Assembly: GCA_964456445.1 (NCBI GenBank)
Contig: CAYWBI010000162.1
Span: forward strand, 1 to 8,631
From: CAYWBI01 sp964456445
Lineage (GTDB): Bacteria; Calditrichota; Calditrichia; Calditrichales; J004
Length of the DNA stretch: 8,631 nt
Direction of reading: 5' to 3'
The notes below the pieces were generated by a model. It saw only the letters and a list, made by a program, of their open reading frames with translations. It made no database searches and was not told where the DNA came from. This document shows positions 1 through 7,807 of the stretch, piece after piece; within the stretch, counting starts at the first letter, position 1; each line of letters opens with the position of its first letter. Made by a program: the position numbers and the translations under genes.

Positions 1-41
1 TAATACTCCAGGCGATGTAGTGCAACCGACGATATATTCAT
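1..41 (-). CDS. 5' end of an unidentified gene, cut by the window edge
   Basis: An ATG at 41-39 on the minus strand opens a frame that stays open to the window edge and reads MNISSVALHRLEY. The strongest support is a textbook ribosome binding site, AAGGAG at 52-47, five bases before the ATG. It points the same way as the cco operon and begins about 200 bp after ccoH ends. That gap is long compared with the 0-10 bp spacing inside the operon, so it probably has its own promoter. Thirteen residues are too few to assign a family. In several Bacteroidota a TauE/SafE-like membrane protein gene follows ccoH, but nothing in these residues suggests that. Confidence 0.45.
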   Translation of the reverse strand, partial: MNISSVALHRLEY

Positions 42-46
42 GTCGT

Positions 47-52
47 CTCCTT
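47..52 (-). promoter_or_regulatory. Strong ribosome binding site for the left-edge gene
   Basis: AAGGAG on the minus strand sits five bases upstream of the ATG at 41. It is one of the best Shine-Dalgarno matches in the window, and it is the main reason for calling a gene start there. Confidence 0.5.
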
Positions 53-243
53 ATTTAACATCCATATTGATTGATATATGTTTTTTTTTTGAGTGATGTA
101 TTAATATAAGAATCTAAAAAAAATGTGTGTGACGGGAATCAAGAATCAAGCAATGAAGGAATAAAATATAGCACTAATTGATAAAGAAACCGCAAAATAT
201 CAATAAAGGGACAATGATAAAAGAATTTCCCCTTATAGATGGA
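53..243. other. AT-rich intergenic region between ccoH and the left-edge gene
   Basis: No convincing coding frame is visible on either strand. It holds a run of ten T at 81-90, a tandem 7-bp repeat (AATCAAG twice, near 138-151), a CATAT/ATATG inverted repeat just before the T run, and a weak hairpin directly after ccoH, listed separately. A promoter for the left-edge gene should lie here, but I find no clear -35/-10 or Bacteroidota-type -33/-7 pair. Confidence 0.5.
203..236 (-). terminator. Possible weak terminator hairpin after ccoH
   Basis: On the minus strand, ATAAGGGG (236-229) can pair with CCCTTTAT (210-203) over eight base pairs, one of them G-U, with an 18-base loop. It begins seven bases after the ccoH stop codon, where an operon terminator would be expected. 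The stem is AU-rich at its base, the loop is long, and only scattered U residues follow, so it is not a clean intrinsic terminator. Confidence 0.25.
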
Positions 244-714
244 TCAAAACACAATCACCGTTCTCCAATAATATTTTTTAGAAGCGCTGGTCCAAGTTAA
301 TGCACAGGACCATTTACCGGCTAACCGTCCCTGCATGGAAATCGATTGTTTTGCATCAGCATCCAGATCCAGGATTTGCTTAAAATCAAGGGCAGAATTA
401 TCATCGCGTGTAAAATATATCATTCCTTTCAGATCATCGGTAAGAACCTCAGCAGGAAGACTTATTACCACAACCTGTCGGCTTATATCAAATCTGGCAG
501 CGGGCATGGTAGCTAAGGAATGAACATTCTTCATCTGGTCGATCCGGTCTTGATATTTAAGTTCCTGCTCATAATAATTTTCCGCTACAAGATCGTTATT
601 CTGCCGGGAGCCAACAATATAAACGGCGATGAACATCCCGACAAAGGCCACATACACAACAAATATGGAAATCGGCCAGGAGCAGCCTTTCTTTTTTTCT
701 GATGCATTACCCAT
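244..714 (-). CDS. ccoH: CcoH/FixH-like cbb3 oxidase assembly protein
   Basis: A 156-residue protein with a short lysine-containing N-terminus, one membrane segment at about residues 13-35, and an extracytoplasmic domain. Just after the membrane segment comes the FixH-type sequence NYYEQELKYQDRIDQ (about 46-60). The rest looks like a small beta-rich domain ending in YYWRTVIVF. The FixH family is required for assembly or stability of cbb3 oxidase, with reported association to CcoN and the copper ATPase. Its exact chemistry is not settled. The start codon lies inside the end of ccoG (shared ATGGGTAA, 8 bp), so translation is probably coupled. It is the last gene of the operon. Sequence conservation in this family is low, so the call rests on topology, the YYxxEL motif and position. 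Confidence 0.85.
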   Translation of the reverse strand: MGNASEKKKGCSWPISIFVVYVAFVGMFIAVYIVGSRQNNDLVAENYYEQELKYQDRIDQMKNVHSLATMPAARFDISRQVVVISLPAEVLTDDLKGMIYFTRDDNSALDFKQILDLDADAKQSISMQGRLAGKWSCALTWTSASKKYYWRTVIVF

Positions 715-2140
715 TTACATTTTCCGGTGCTAAGAATGAAGTCTTATAGTGTTTTAAAATTTCGCCCCGAGTGCTTACATCAATATACAATGTATTCCTA
801 CCCGGGACCAAAACGGATTTGGGCATCTCTATAATCAATACCGATTTGGTTATTTGATCAGCGCGAACGTTCAGTTTTCCACCGGCCAGGGAAAGTTTCC
901 CGTCTTTACCGTCTAATTTTATTTGGATATCCATCGGATCAAAAGTTTTGTTGACAATCTCAATCGAGTAAATATTACTTATATTACCATTCGGCAAGGT
1001 TGTATATAGGGTGCCCGGAGTACGTAATATGGTTACGTCAATCGGGCTACGGGTTATCAATAAGGCAGAAAGGATGGCAATGAGCAAAACAAGAACGGCG
1101 CTATAACCCATGATACGTGGTGTGATGAGTTTTTTTACATTTTCGGCTATGGCGTTATAAGATGAATAGCGAATGAGCCCGCGCGGCTTGTTTACTTTGT
1201 CCATCACGTTATCGCAGGCGTCGATACATGCCGTACAGTTGACGCATTCCAGTTGCGAGCCATGGCGGATGTCGATACCTGTGGGGCAAACATCCACACA
1301 TTGGTTACAATCCACACAATCACCCTGGTCCGGCGATGGTGCTTTCTTTTTGGACAGCTTGCCCCGTTTTTCACCGCGGACAAAATCATAAGAAACAGCA
1401 ATTGAATTTTTATCTAACAAGACCGATTGAAACCTGCCGTAAGGGCAAACGATGACACAGGCCTGCTCCCTGAAAGAAGCGAAAACAAAGTAAAAAATCC
1501 CGCTAAAAACAAGCACCGTAATAAAACCGGATAGATGAGTTGCAGGAGAAGAACCAACAATATTAAACCATTCGTCTTTGCCAACGATGTACGCCATAAA
1601 AATATTGCCAATCAAAAAGGCAATGCCTGCGAATATGGATTGTTTTAAAAGCTTTTTAAAAAACTTTTCTGCGTTCATGGGCATTTGATTTAGCTTGCGT
1701 TGCTGCCGGGCGTCGCCTTCGATAAAATATTCTATCTTACGGTAAACCATTTCCAGAAAGATGGTTTGCGGACATGCCCAACCACACCATACCCGGCCAA
1801 AAACAGCGGTGAACAGAACGATGAAGACCACAAAGGTGATCATTGCCAGTAAAAACAGGTAAAAATCCTGGGGCCAGAATGCAACCCCAAGGATTATAAA
1901 CTTGCGTTCAAAAAAATTAAGCAACAATAACGGTCTGCCGCTGATGGAAATAAAGGGACCGCTAAAAAAGACAAGCAACAGAATCCAGCTTACGTATGTC
2001 CGGGCATTATAGAATTTTCCTTTGGGCTTTTTAGGATAAACCCATACACGTTTGCCGGAAGTATCTACCGTGGAGATGGTGTCGCGGAAAGTTTGATCCA
2101 GTTCCTGTTCTTTCTTTTTAACCCCCGGGTCATCGGTCAT
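707..2140 (-). CDS. ccoG: CcoG/FixG/RdxA membrane ferredoxin-type accessory protein
   Basis: A 477-residue membrane protein matching the full family length. Membrane segments fall near residues 49-66, 89-113, 168-187, 203-221 and 343-363. Membrane-associated cysteine pairs CGWAC (119-123) and CVIVC (228-232) are present. Two ferredoxin-type cluster motifs follow: C275-C278-C281-C285-P and C299-C302-C305-C309. An Ig-like C-terminal domain occupies about 370-475. CcoG proteins are cupric reductases linked to copper supply for cbb3 oxidase, with the clusters in the cytoplasmic loop. All expected cysteines are intact. The start overlaps the ccoP stop as TAATG, indicating translational coupling; GGA eight bases upstream is a modest ribosome binding site. 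Its stop overlaps the ccoH start. Confidence 0.96.
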   Translation of the reverse strand: MTDDPGVKKKEQELDQTFRDTISTVDTSGKRVWVYPKKPKGKFYNARTYVSWILLLVFFSGPFISISGRPLLLLNFFERKFIILGVAFWPQDFYLFLLAMITFVVFIVLFTAVFGRVWCGWACPQTIFLEMVYRKIEYFIEGDARQQRKLNQMPMNAEKFFKKLLKQSIFAGIAFLIGNIFMAYIVGKDEWFNIVGSSPATHLSGFITVLVFSGIFYFVFASFREQACVIVCPYGRFQSVLLDKNSIAVSYDFVRGEKRGKLSKKKAPSPDQGDCVDCNQCVDVCPTGIDIRHGSQLECVNCTACIDACDNVMDKVNKPRGLIRYSSYNAIAENVKKLITPRIMGYSAVLVLLIAILSALLITRSPIDVTILRTPGTLYTTLPNGNISNIYSIEIVNKTFDPMDIQIKLDGKDGKLSLAGGKLNVRADQITKSVLIIEMPKSVLVPGRNTLYIDVSTRGEILKHYKTSFLAPENVNG

Positions 2141-2826
2141 TACTTCGTTCCGTATTTTTCACCTTGGGGCTCTTTTGGATTGGCTGGGTTGGTTCCCCGG
2201 ACACTCATTACATAGCTGGCCGCCGCAAGCAGGTCTTTTTCTTTTAACAGCGGTTTCCAGGAAATCATACCCTTGGCCGGAACCCCGACTTGTATGGTAT
2301 GCACCACCGCGTTGAAAGAACCATCGCCATCGATCCAATAGTCATCTGTCAGGTTAGGGCCGATAATACCCTGGGCCTGCGCGCCATGGCAGGCCACACA
2401 ATTTGTTTTAAAAACCTGTTTACCTAACTCAAGCGAAGCGGCATCGGTTAATTGTGTATAGTTTGCAACTGCTTCAACGGCTTTGGCATTTTCTTTTTCT
2501 TCGGTTTTAACCTCGCCAACGGCCACTTTTGTTTTTTCTTCCGGCGCTTTTTGCACTGAACCATTGCCAGCTGCCCACGGTGAAGTGTAACCCGCCAAAA
2601 GAGATGACTGGCTCTTGTCTCCCTTCCAGTTCGGGTCCATCTCCTTATGGTATTCGGTTATCTGCGAATCACCAATATCGAATACCTGATAGTATAAAAA
2701 ATATACAACAGCGAAAACAATGGTTATATAAAATAGCTTCAACCACCAGGGTGGTAATTGATTGTCCAGTTCCTGGATTCCGTCATAATTATGATCCAGC
2801 AATTTTCCTTCTTCTTTTTTTGCCAT
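2140..2826 (-). CDS. ccoP: CcoP, cbb3 oxidase subunit III, mono-haem form
   Basis: A 228-residue membrane-anchored cytochrome c. The N-terminus has the CcoP signature DHNYDGIQELDNQLPPWW (11-28), followed by a membrane segment at about 29-47. Residues 84-122 form a low-complexity Ala/Glu/Lys linker. The C-terminal cytochrome domain carries one haem site, C143-V-A-C146-H147, with M187 in GVPAKGMISW as the probable sixth ligand. The subunit carries electrons from soluble or membrane cytochromes to CcoO and the catalytic core. Proteobacterial CcoP is larger and usually has two CXXCH motifs; only one is visible here. The start is well supported by GAGGT seven bases upstream. It lies 10 bp after ccoQ and overlaps ccoG by one base. 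Confidence 0.95.
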   Translation of the reverse strand: MAKKEEGKLLDHNYDGIQELDNQLPPWWLKLFYITIVFAVVYFLYYQVFDIGDSQITEYHKEMDPNWKGDKSQSSLLAGYTSPWAAGNGSVQKAPEEKTKVAVGEVKTEEKENAKAVEAVANYTQLTDAASLELGKQVFKTNCVACHGAQAQGIIGPNLTDDYWIDGDGSFNAVVHTIQVGVPAKGMISWKPLLKEKDLLAAASYVMSVRGTNPANPKEPQGEKYGTK

Positions 2827-2833
2827 AGCTGTT

Positions 2834-2838
2834 ACCTC
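2834..2838 (-). promoter_or_regulatory. Ribosome binding site for ccoP overlapping the ccoQ stop
   Basis: GAGGT on the minus strand is seven bases from the ccoP ATG, and its first two bases are the last two of the ccoQ TGA stop. It fixes the ccoP start and suggests that ribosomes finishing ccoQ pass directly to ccoP. Confidence 0.6.
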
Positions 2839-3016
2839 ATTTGTTTTTTAGGTTTTCATCATCATTTAATGGTAAATTTTCCATATACTTTATTTTTTTT
2901 TTATCCATTCGGAACGTCCATATCAGGACCAGCGTAAAAATTACCCCGAAGAGCAGTAAAGAGATCAATGGAAAGACCTCAACCCCACTTATGCGTTCCA
3001 ATATATTTTTAAACAT
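2837..3016 (-). CDS. ccoQ: CcoQ/FixQ-type small subunit of cbb3 oxidase
   Basis: A 59-residue reading frame filling the gap between ccoNO and ccoP. It begins MFKNILERISGVEVFPLIS, has one hydrophobic membrane segment at about residues 15-34 (FPLISLLLFGVIFTLVLIW), then a lysine cluster DKKKIKYMENLPLNDDE and an acidic/Asn-rich tail. This is the usual form of CcoQ-like proteins in Bacteroidota cbb3 operons. FixQ/CcoQ is a non-catalytic single-span subunit that helps stabilise the complex. It starts 10 bp after the ccoNO stop, with no clear Shine-Dalgarno site, so coupling to ccoNO is likely. The DKKKI codons contain ten consecutive A residues (2902-2893), a possible slippage site. Family sequence conservation is weak, so identity rests on position, size, topology and the C-terminal motif. 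Confidence 0.85.
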   Translation of the reverse strand: MFKNILERISGVEVFPLISLLLFGVIFTLVLIWTFRMDKKKIKYMENLPLNDDENLKNK

Positions 3017-3026
3017 AATTCAAAGC

Positions 3027-5150
3027 CTATTTTTGTACGACGCCCTTAACTTTTATATCCGTTCCAAGTCTTTGCAAATAAGCGATCAGTGCGACAATTT
3101 CCTTATCCGCAGCTACGGTTACGCCCTGGACTTTCAGGTTTTCGCTCACCTTTGCGGATTGTTTTTGTAGATCCCCCAAAGCCTTGTCCGCATATCCCTG
3201 TGGATATGGAACACCCAGGGTGGTCATGGCATTAATTTTTGCACCAATATCATCGGTATCCAGCTTGTCTTCCAGAAGCCAGGGATATGGGGGCATGATT
3301 GAGCCCGGCGACATAAGGCGCGGGTCCTGCATGTGGTTGTAATGCCAGGCATCCGGGTACTTGCCGCCCACACGTTGCAAATCGGGACCGGTACGTTTCG
3401 AGCCCCATAAGAACGGATGATCATATACAAACTCACCGGCCTTAGAATATTCGCCATAGCGGGCCGTTTCCGAGCGGAAAGGACGGATCATTTGCGAATG
3501 GCAATTATTACATCCTTCACGGATATAGATGTCACGCCCTTCCAGTTCCAGCGGAGTATAGGGTTTTACACTGGAAATCGTTGGAACATTGGATTTTACA
3601 AGATACATGGGTATCATTTCCACGGCGCCTCCAATAAGGATGGCAACCGTAGCAAGAACGGTAAATTGCATGACACGGCCTTCGATCCAGCGGTGCCAAT
3701 AGCCACCGGCCTCTTCCGCGGTTTTTTCCATTGCCGGCGCCATAACCTTTTCTTCAGCCAGCAACGAACCGGATTTCATGGTGAGAAATAGATTGACGCT
3801 ACCCATGATCACACTGGAAAGATACAACAAGCCCCCAACCGAGCGCATGACATACATGGGGACAATATGAAGCACTGTTTCCAAAAAGTCCGGATATTGT
3901 AAAAACCCATCGGTGGTAAATTCTTTCCACATCAGGCTTTGGGTCAACCCTGCCCAGTACATGGGCAGTGCATAAAAAATAATGCCCATTGTGCCGATCC
4001 AAAAATGCAAATTGGCCGATTTTTGCGAATGAAGTTTGGTTTGGAAAATTCGCGGGATAAGCCAGTACAACATCCCAAAGGTAATAAATCCATTCCATCC
4101 CAAAGTACCAATGTGCACATGGGCGATCGTCCAGTCGGTATAATGGGTAATGGCGTTGATGCTTTTGATGGAAAGCATCGGGCCCTCAAAAGTGGACATG
4201 CCATAAGCCGTGACGCCAACCACCATAAACTTAAGTATGGGGTCTTCGCGCACACGGTCCCAGGCGCCGCGCAGGGTCAGCAAACCGTTTAACATACCGC
4301 CCCAGGACGGTGCAATGAGCATTACGGAAAAAACCGTACCAAGCGTTTGGGCCCAATCGGGCAAGGCGGTATAAAGCAGGTGATGCGGCCCGGCCCAGAT
4401 ATAGATAAAAATCAAAGACCAAAAGTGAACCACCGACAATCGATATGAAAAAACAGGCCGGTTGGCCGCTTTTGGCAAGAAGTAATACATCAGTCCCAAA
4501 AAAGGTGTGGTTAAAAAGAAAGCAACGGCATTGTGGCCGTACCACCATTGCACCAGGGCATCCTGGACGCCGGCATACAAGGAATAACTTTTTAAAAATG
4601 TAACGGGTATTTCAAAGCTGTTTACGATATGTAAAACAGCAACAGTTACTACTGTGGCAATGTAAAACCAGATGGCGACATACATGTGCTTTTCACGTCT
4701 TTTGGCCAGCGTACCAAACAAGTTGATGGCAAAAATCACCCATACCACAGCGATCAATATATCGATGGGCCATTCCAATTCCGCGTATTCTTTACTTGTG
4801 GTAATTCCAAAGACAAAGGATAATGCAGCCAGCACAATTATTAGCTGCCAACCCCAGAAATGTAACTTGCTGAGCAAATCGCTAAACATCCGTGCTTTGG
4901 TAAGACGTTGCAAGGAATAATAAACGCCCGTGAATATGGCATTACCGGCAAATGCAAAAATAGCCGCATTGGTATGTAGTGGCCTTAAACGGCCAAAGGT
5001 CAGATAGGGTAAGCCAAAGCTTAATGATGGCACATATAATTGAATCGCAATTATAAGACCAACGAGCATGGCAACCATCCCCCAGATCAGTGTTGCCGTG
5101 GCAAAGTCCCGCGTTGTGCGGTTATCATAATAAAAGGTCTCTACTGCCAT
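3027..5150 (-). CDS. ccoNO: CcoNO, fused subunits I and II of cbb3-type cytochrome c oxidase
   Basis: A 707-residue fusion. Residues 1 to about 460 form the twelve-helix CcoN catalytic subunit, which reduces O2 to water and pumps protons. Visible ligands are H59 and H346 (low-spin haem b), H206, H256 and H257 (CuB), H344 (haem b3), and Y250, six residues before the HH pair, where the His-Tyr cross-link forms in this family. E322 in TFEGPM is also conserved. Residues 491-518 are the CcoO anchor. The cytochrome c domain follows, with C547-N-N-C550-H551 and M619 (GSIMPPYPW) as axial ligand. CcoN and CcoO are separate in Proteobacteria, whereas the fusion is typical of Bacteroidota. The start immediately follows the ccoS stop and is preceded by a strong GAG-repeat ribosome binding site. 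No catalytic residue is missing. Confidence 0.97.
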   Translation of the reverse strand: MAVETFYYDNRTTRDFATATLIWGMVAMLVGLIIAIQLYVPSLSFGLPYLTFGRLRPLHTNAAIFAFAGNAIFTGVYYSLQRLTKARMFSDLLSKLHFWGWQLIIVLAALSFVFGITTSKEYAELEWPIDILIAVVWVIFAINLFGTLAKRREKHMYVAIWFYIATVVTVAVLHIVNSFEIPVTFLKSYSLYAGVQDALVQWWYGHNAVAFFLTTPFLGLMYYFLPKAANRPVFSYRLSVVHFWSLIFIYIWAGPHHLLYTALPDWAQTLGTVFSVMLIAPSWGGMLNGLLTLRGAWDRVREDPILKFMVVGVTAYGMSTFEGPMLSIKSINAITHYTDWTIAHVHIGTLGWNGFITFGMLYWLIPRIFQTKLHSQKSANLHFWIGTMGIIFYALPMYWAGLTQSLMWKEFTTDGFLQYPDFLETVLHIVPMYVMRSVGGLLYLSSVIMGSVNLFLTMKSGSLLAEEKVMAPAMEKTAEEAGGYWHRWIEGRVMQFTVLATVAILIGGAVEMIPMYLVKSNVPTISSVKPYTPLELEGRDIYIREGCNNCHSQMIRPFRSETARYGEYSKAGEFVYDHPFLWGSKRTGPDLQRVGGKYPDAWHYNHMQDPRLMSPGSIMPPYPWLLEDKLDTDDIGAKINAMTTLGVPYPQGYADKALGDLQKQSAKVSENLKVQGVTVAADKEIVALIAYLQRLGTDIKVKGVVQK

Positions 5151-5330
5151 CTACTCCTCCTCCTCGTTCGTGTGGTGTTTTTTATTTTCTGTTTTGTCAT
5201 CAAAAAGCATGCGTATGGCCGGTGATACCGGATCATCATACTGACCGTTTTTTACCGACCATAAAAAGGCAAGCAGAAAACCCAGCGCCACCAATAAACT
5301 AAATCCGATCAGCAATAAAATAACACTCAT
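5151..5330 (-). CDS. ccoS: CcoS, cbb3 oxidase maturation protein
   Basis: A 59-residue protein between ccoI and ccoNO. It starts MSVILLLIGFSLLVALGFLL, forming one membrane segment (about 3-24), followed by the diagnostic CcoS sequence AFLWSVKNGQYDDPVSPAIR (21-40), then MLFDD and a charged His/Glu tail ending in four glutamates. CcoS is needed for cofactor insertion (haem b and CuB) into the oxidase in studied bacteria. The start codon is one base after the ccoI stop (TAA-A-ATG) and the stop is directly followed by the ccoNO start (TAG-ATG). The motif match is strong for such a small protein. Confidence 0.93.
   Translation of the reverse strand: MSVILLLIGFSLLVALGFLLAFLWSVKNGQYDDPVSPAIRMLFDDKTENKKHHTNEEEE
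5154..5165 (-). promoter_or_regulatory. GAG-repeat ribosome binding site for ccoNO
   Basis: Four GAG codons in a row at the end of ccoS give overlapping AGGAGG sequences just upstream of the ccoNO ATG at 5150. It is the strongest Shine-Dalgarno stretch inside the operon, and it stands before the gene for the main catalytic subunit. Confidence 0.6.
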
Positions 5331-5331
5331 T

Positions 5332-7797
5332 TTACAGATGCATTCTTTTAGCTAAAACATGGGAAATTACTGTGGAAAAAACAACAACGGAAATAGAACT
5401 AATTGGCATGAGGATGGCTGAAACCAATGGCGACAACATCGCCGATACAGCGAATCCCATTCCCACAAAATTATATAAAAATGAAATTGTAAAACTGATT
5501 AAAACAATTTTATAACTTTTATCTGCAAAGTTTAAAAAATCAGGCAACCGGGCAAAACTGCCCGCGTCAATTATAGCGTCGCAGGCCGGCGAGAATACAT
5601 TGATGTCCTCCGATATGGATGTCCCAAAATCGCTCTGCTTTAGAGCGCCCGCATCATTGAGCCCATCCCCGATCATCAACACCTTTTCACCGGCATTCTG
5701 CAAACGCAAAATAAAATCGCGCTTATCATGGGGCGATTGATCAAAAAGCATCTCCCCTTTTACATCAAGTTCAGCAAATATCTGAGTAAGATAACTTTTT
5801 TCTGCATCATTGTCACCTGAAATTAGTGATATTTTATATCTTTTTGCCAATTTTGCCAAAACATCTTTTAAACCGGGACGGTAACGGCTGCGGATTTTTA
5901 TATGCCCCAAAGGCTTTCGGTCCAGTGTAAGATATACCGCGGAACTGTTTTCTTGCGGTATATCCCGGTTGCCACTGAGCCCGCACCATTTTGCCGTGCC
6001 TATACATAGCCCGCGCCCATCGATAGATCCGGATATACCGCTGCCGGGAATTTCCCTGAAACCCTCTACATCCTGGATTGGGTAATCCTTGAGCTGGGTA
6101 TAAATAAAACGGCTCAACGGATGTATCGAATTTTGCACCAATGACTTTATCCATGCTTTTTCATTTTCGCTTAAGGCCATACTAAAGACGACTTCGGGAT
6201 TGCTCTGCCAGGTAAGTGTTCCCGTTTTATCAAAAACGATGTGTGATAGATCGTGTATCGTTTCGACCGCCTCTATGTTCTTAAGATAAAACTTGTTCCG
6301 GCCATAGATGCGCATCGCATGACCAAAGGTGAAGGGGATGGATAAGGCCAACGCACAGGGGCAGGCCACTATTAAAACAGCCGAAACCACGTTAACCGCG
6401 ATATGCCAGTCCTGCCGGTACCAGTAAATGCCCGCTGCCGCCGCGATCAGGATGATCACAAAGGTAAAATACCCGGCGACCTTATCCGATAAATCCGAAA
6501 GATGGTGACGGGCTTCTTTTGTAAAGGTATCGCTGTTCCAAAGTTTTGTAAGATAGCTCTGGGAAATTTTTTTTATGGTTTGAATTTCGATGGCCGCGTC
6601 GTTTAAGCGGCCACCGGCATAGACTATTTCATTTTTGTGTTTTTTTACCGGTCGTGATTCACCGGTTACAAAGCTATAATCAATTTGTGCCACCTCGCTC
6701 AGCAGAAGCGAATCTGCCGGGATCAGTTCCTGGTTTCTTACCAGCAGCTTATCGCCAATGTTTAGTTTTGAAACGGGAATGACTTGTTTTGTGCCATCGA
6801 CAAGGGCGGTAACCGAAACGGGAAAGTATGATTTAAAATCCCGTTCGAATGAAAGGCTTTGATAGGTTTTATCCTGGAACAACCGTCCGATAAGCAGAAA
6901 AAAGACCAGCCCGTTAAACGAATCCAGATATCCTGGGCCAATGCCGCTGATGATTTCATAAAGGCTGCGCGTCAACAGGACCAGAATGCCAAGCGCAATG
7001 GGTACATCAATATTTAATGAACGGTTTTTAAAACCCTGAAATGCCGATTTAAAATATCCGGAGGCCGAGTAAAATAATACCGGTAACGAAAGCAGGATGT
7101 TCAATCCGCCAAAAACCATTTTAAACTGTGGCGTCAGGGCGTTACCTATATCCAGATATTCGGGGAAATTAAACAGCATGGAATTGCCAAAGGCAAAACC
7201 GGCAATCCCGATTTTAAGATATAGCGTTTTGTTATGTTTTTCGTTTTTATATCCTTCCAGTGACTGTAAGGATATTTGCGGTTCATAGCCAATGGAGGTG
7301 AGCAGTTCGACTATTTTGCGCAGCGGGATACTATCCGGCCTAAAGGTAATGCGCACTTCTTTTTTTACGAAGTTAACCCGTGATGCGCTGATACCGGTAT
7401 CGAGAGAATAAAGCTTTTCGAGCAGCCAAATACAGGAACTGCAATGAATGGAAGGTATAAAGAAGGTCACCGCCGCCATACCGCCGTCAGAAAAATCTAA
7501 AAGTTTATCAACAACAGAGGCGTCATCCAAATAGGCAAAGGCGTCACGGTTAAAGGGATTTGACCCGGTTGCACCCGGCGTATTTTCAAGATCATAATAC
7601 GTGCAGAGATTGTTTTCTTCCAGGAGACGGTACACGGTTTTACAGCCATTACAACAAAAAATCTTTTCATCAATGCGGATTTGTTTACCGCTGCATTCTT
7701 CGCCGCAATGGTAACATTTACCTTTTGTCATCGTTTGTGTTTCAGCCATGGGTTTTTCCGGGCGGGATGTAATTTTCCATAGGGCCGCATTATTCAT
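5332..7797 (-). CDS. ccoI: CcoI/FixI (CopA2-type) copper-transporting P-type ATPase
   Basis: A P1B-type ATPase that delivers Cu(I) for the CuB centre of cbb3 oxidase. Domains in order: a Cys-rich metal site (C28, C31, C35 and C48-C49-N-G-C52), a heavy-metal-associated domain with HCSSC (118-122), four membrane helices (about 194-305), the actuator loop with TGES (378-381), and a helix pair with the ion-binding CPC (479-481). The phosphorylation motif DKTGT (523-527), HP (559-560), GDGLND (710-715) and two final helices (about 762-811) follow. All catalytic motifs are intact. At 821 residues it is a little longer at the N-terminus than the Cys-rich domain needs. M17 (ATG at 7749, with GGA seven bases upstream) or M23 (7731) may be the true start, since the ATG at 7797 lacks a Shine-Dalgarno site. 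It is the first gene of the operon and ends one base before ccoS. Confidence 0.96.
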   Translation of the reverse strand: MNNAALWKITSRPEKPMAETQTMTKGKCYHCGEECSGKQIRIDEKIFCCNGCKTVYRLLEENNLCTYYDLENTPGATGSNPFNRDAFAYLDDASVVDKLLDFSDGGMAAVTFFIPSIHCSSCIWLLEKLYSLDTGISASRVNFVKKEVRITFRPDSIPLRKIVELLTSIGYEPQISLQSLEGYKNEKHNKTLYLKIGIAGFAFGNSMLFNFPEYLDIGNALTPQFKMVFGGLNILLSLPVLFYSASGYFKSAFQGFKNRSLNIDVPIALGILVLLTRSLYEIISGIGPGYLDSFNGLVFFLLIGRLFQDKTYQSLSFERDFKSYFPVSVTALVDGTKQVIPVSKLNIGDKLLVRNQELIPADSLLLSEVAQIDYSFVTGESRPVKKHKNEIVYAGGRLNDAAIEIQTIKKISQSYLTKLWNSDTFTKEARHHLSDLSDKVAGYFTFVIILIAAAAGIYWYRQDWHIAVNVVSAVLIVACPCALALSIPFTFGHAMRIYGRNKFYLKNIEAVETIHDLSHIVFDKTGTLTWQSNPEVVFSMALSENEKAWIKSLVQNSIHPLSRFIYTQLKDYPIQDVEGFREIPGSGISGSIDGRGLCIGTAKWCGLSGNRDIPQENSSAVYLTLDRKPLGHIKIRSRYRPGLKDVLAKLAKRYKISLISGDNDAEKSYLTQIFAELDVKGEMLFDQSPHDKRDFILRLQNAGEKVLMIGDGLNDAGALKQSDFGTSISEDINVFSPACDAIIDAGSFARLPDFLNFADKSYKIVLISFTISFLYNFVGMGFAVSAMLSPLVSAILMPISSISVVVFSTVISHVLAKRMHL

Positions 7798-7807
7798 TTA
7801 CAGTTGT

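Noticed and set aside
64..80. TTGATTGATAT sequence as a possible FNR/anaerobox
   Set aside because: It contains two tandem TTGAT half-sites rather than TTGATN4ATCAA in inverted arrangement, and it lies downstream of the cco operon rather than at its promoter.
71..90. CATAT/ATATG hairpin followed by ten T as a plus-strand terminator
   Set aside because: The stem is five A/T-rich pairs and no plus-strand gene is seen reading into it, so a terminator is not supported.
3939..4548. Long reading frames in other frames across ccoNO
   Set aside because: The ccoNO frame has all catalytic ligands and motifs; these other frames carry no motif and are chance openings within it.
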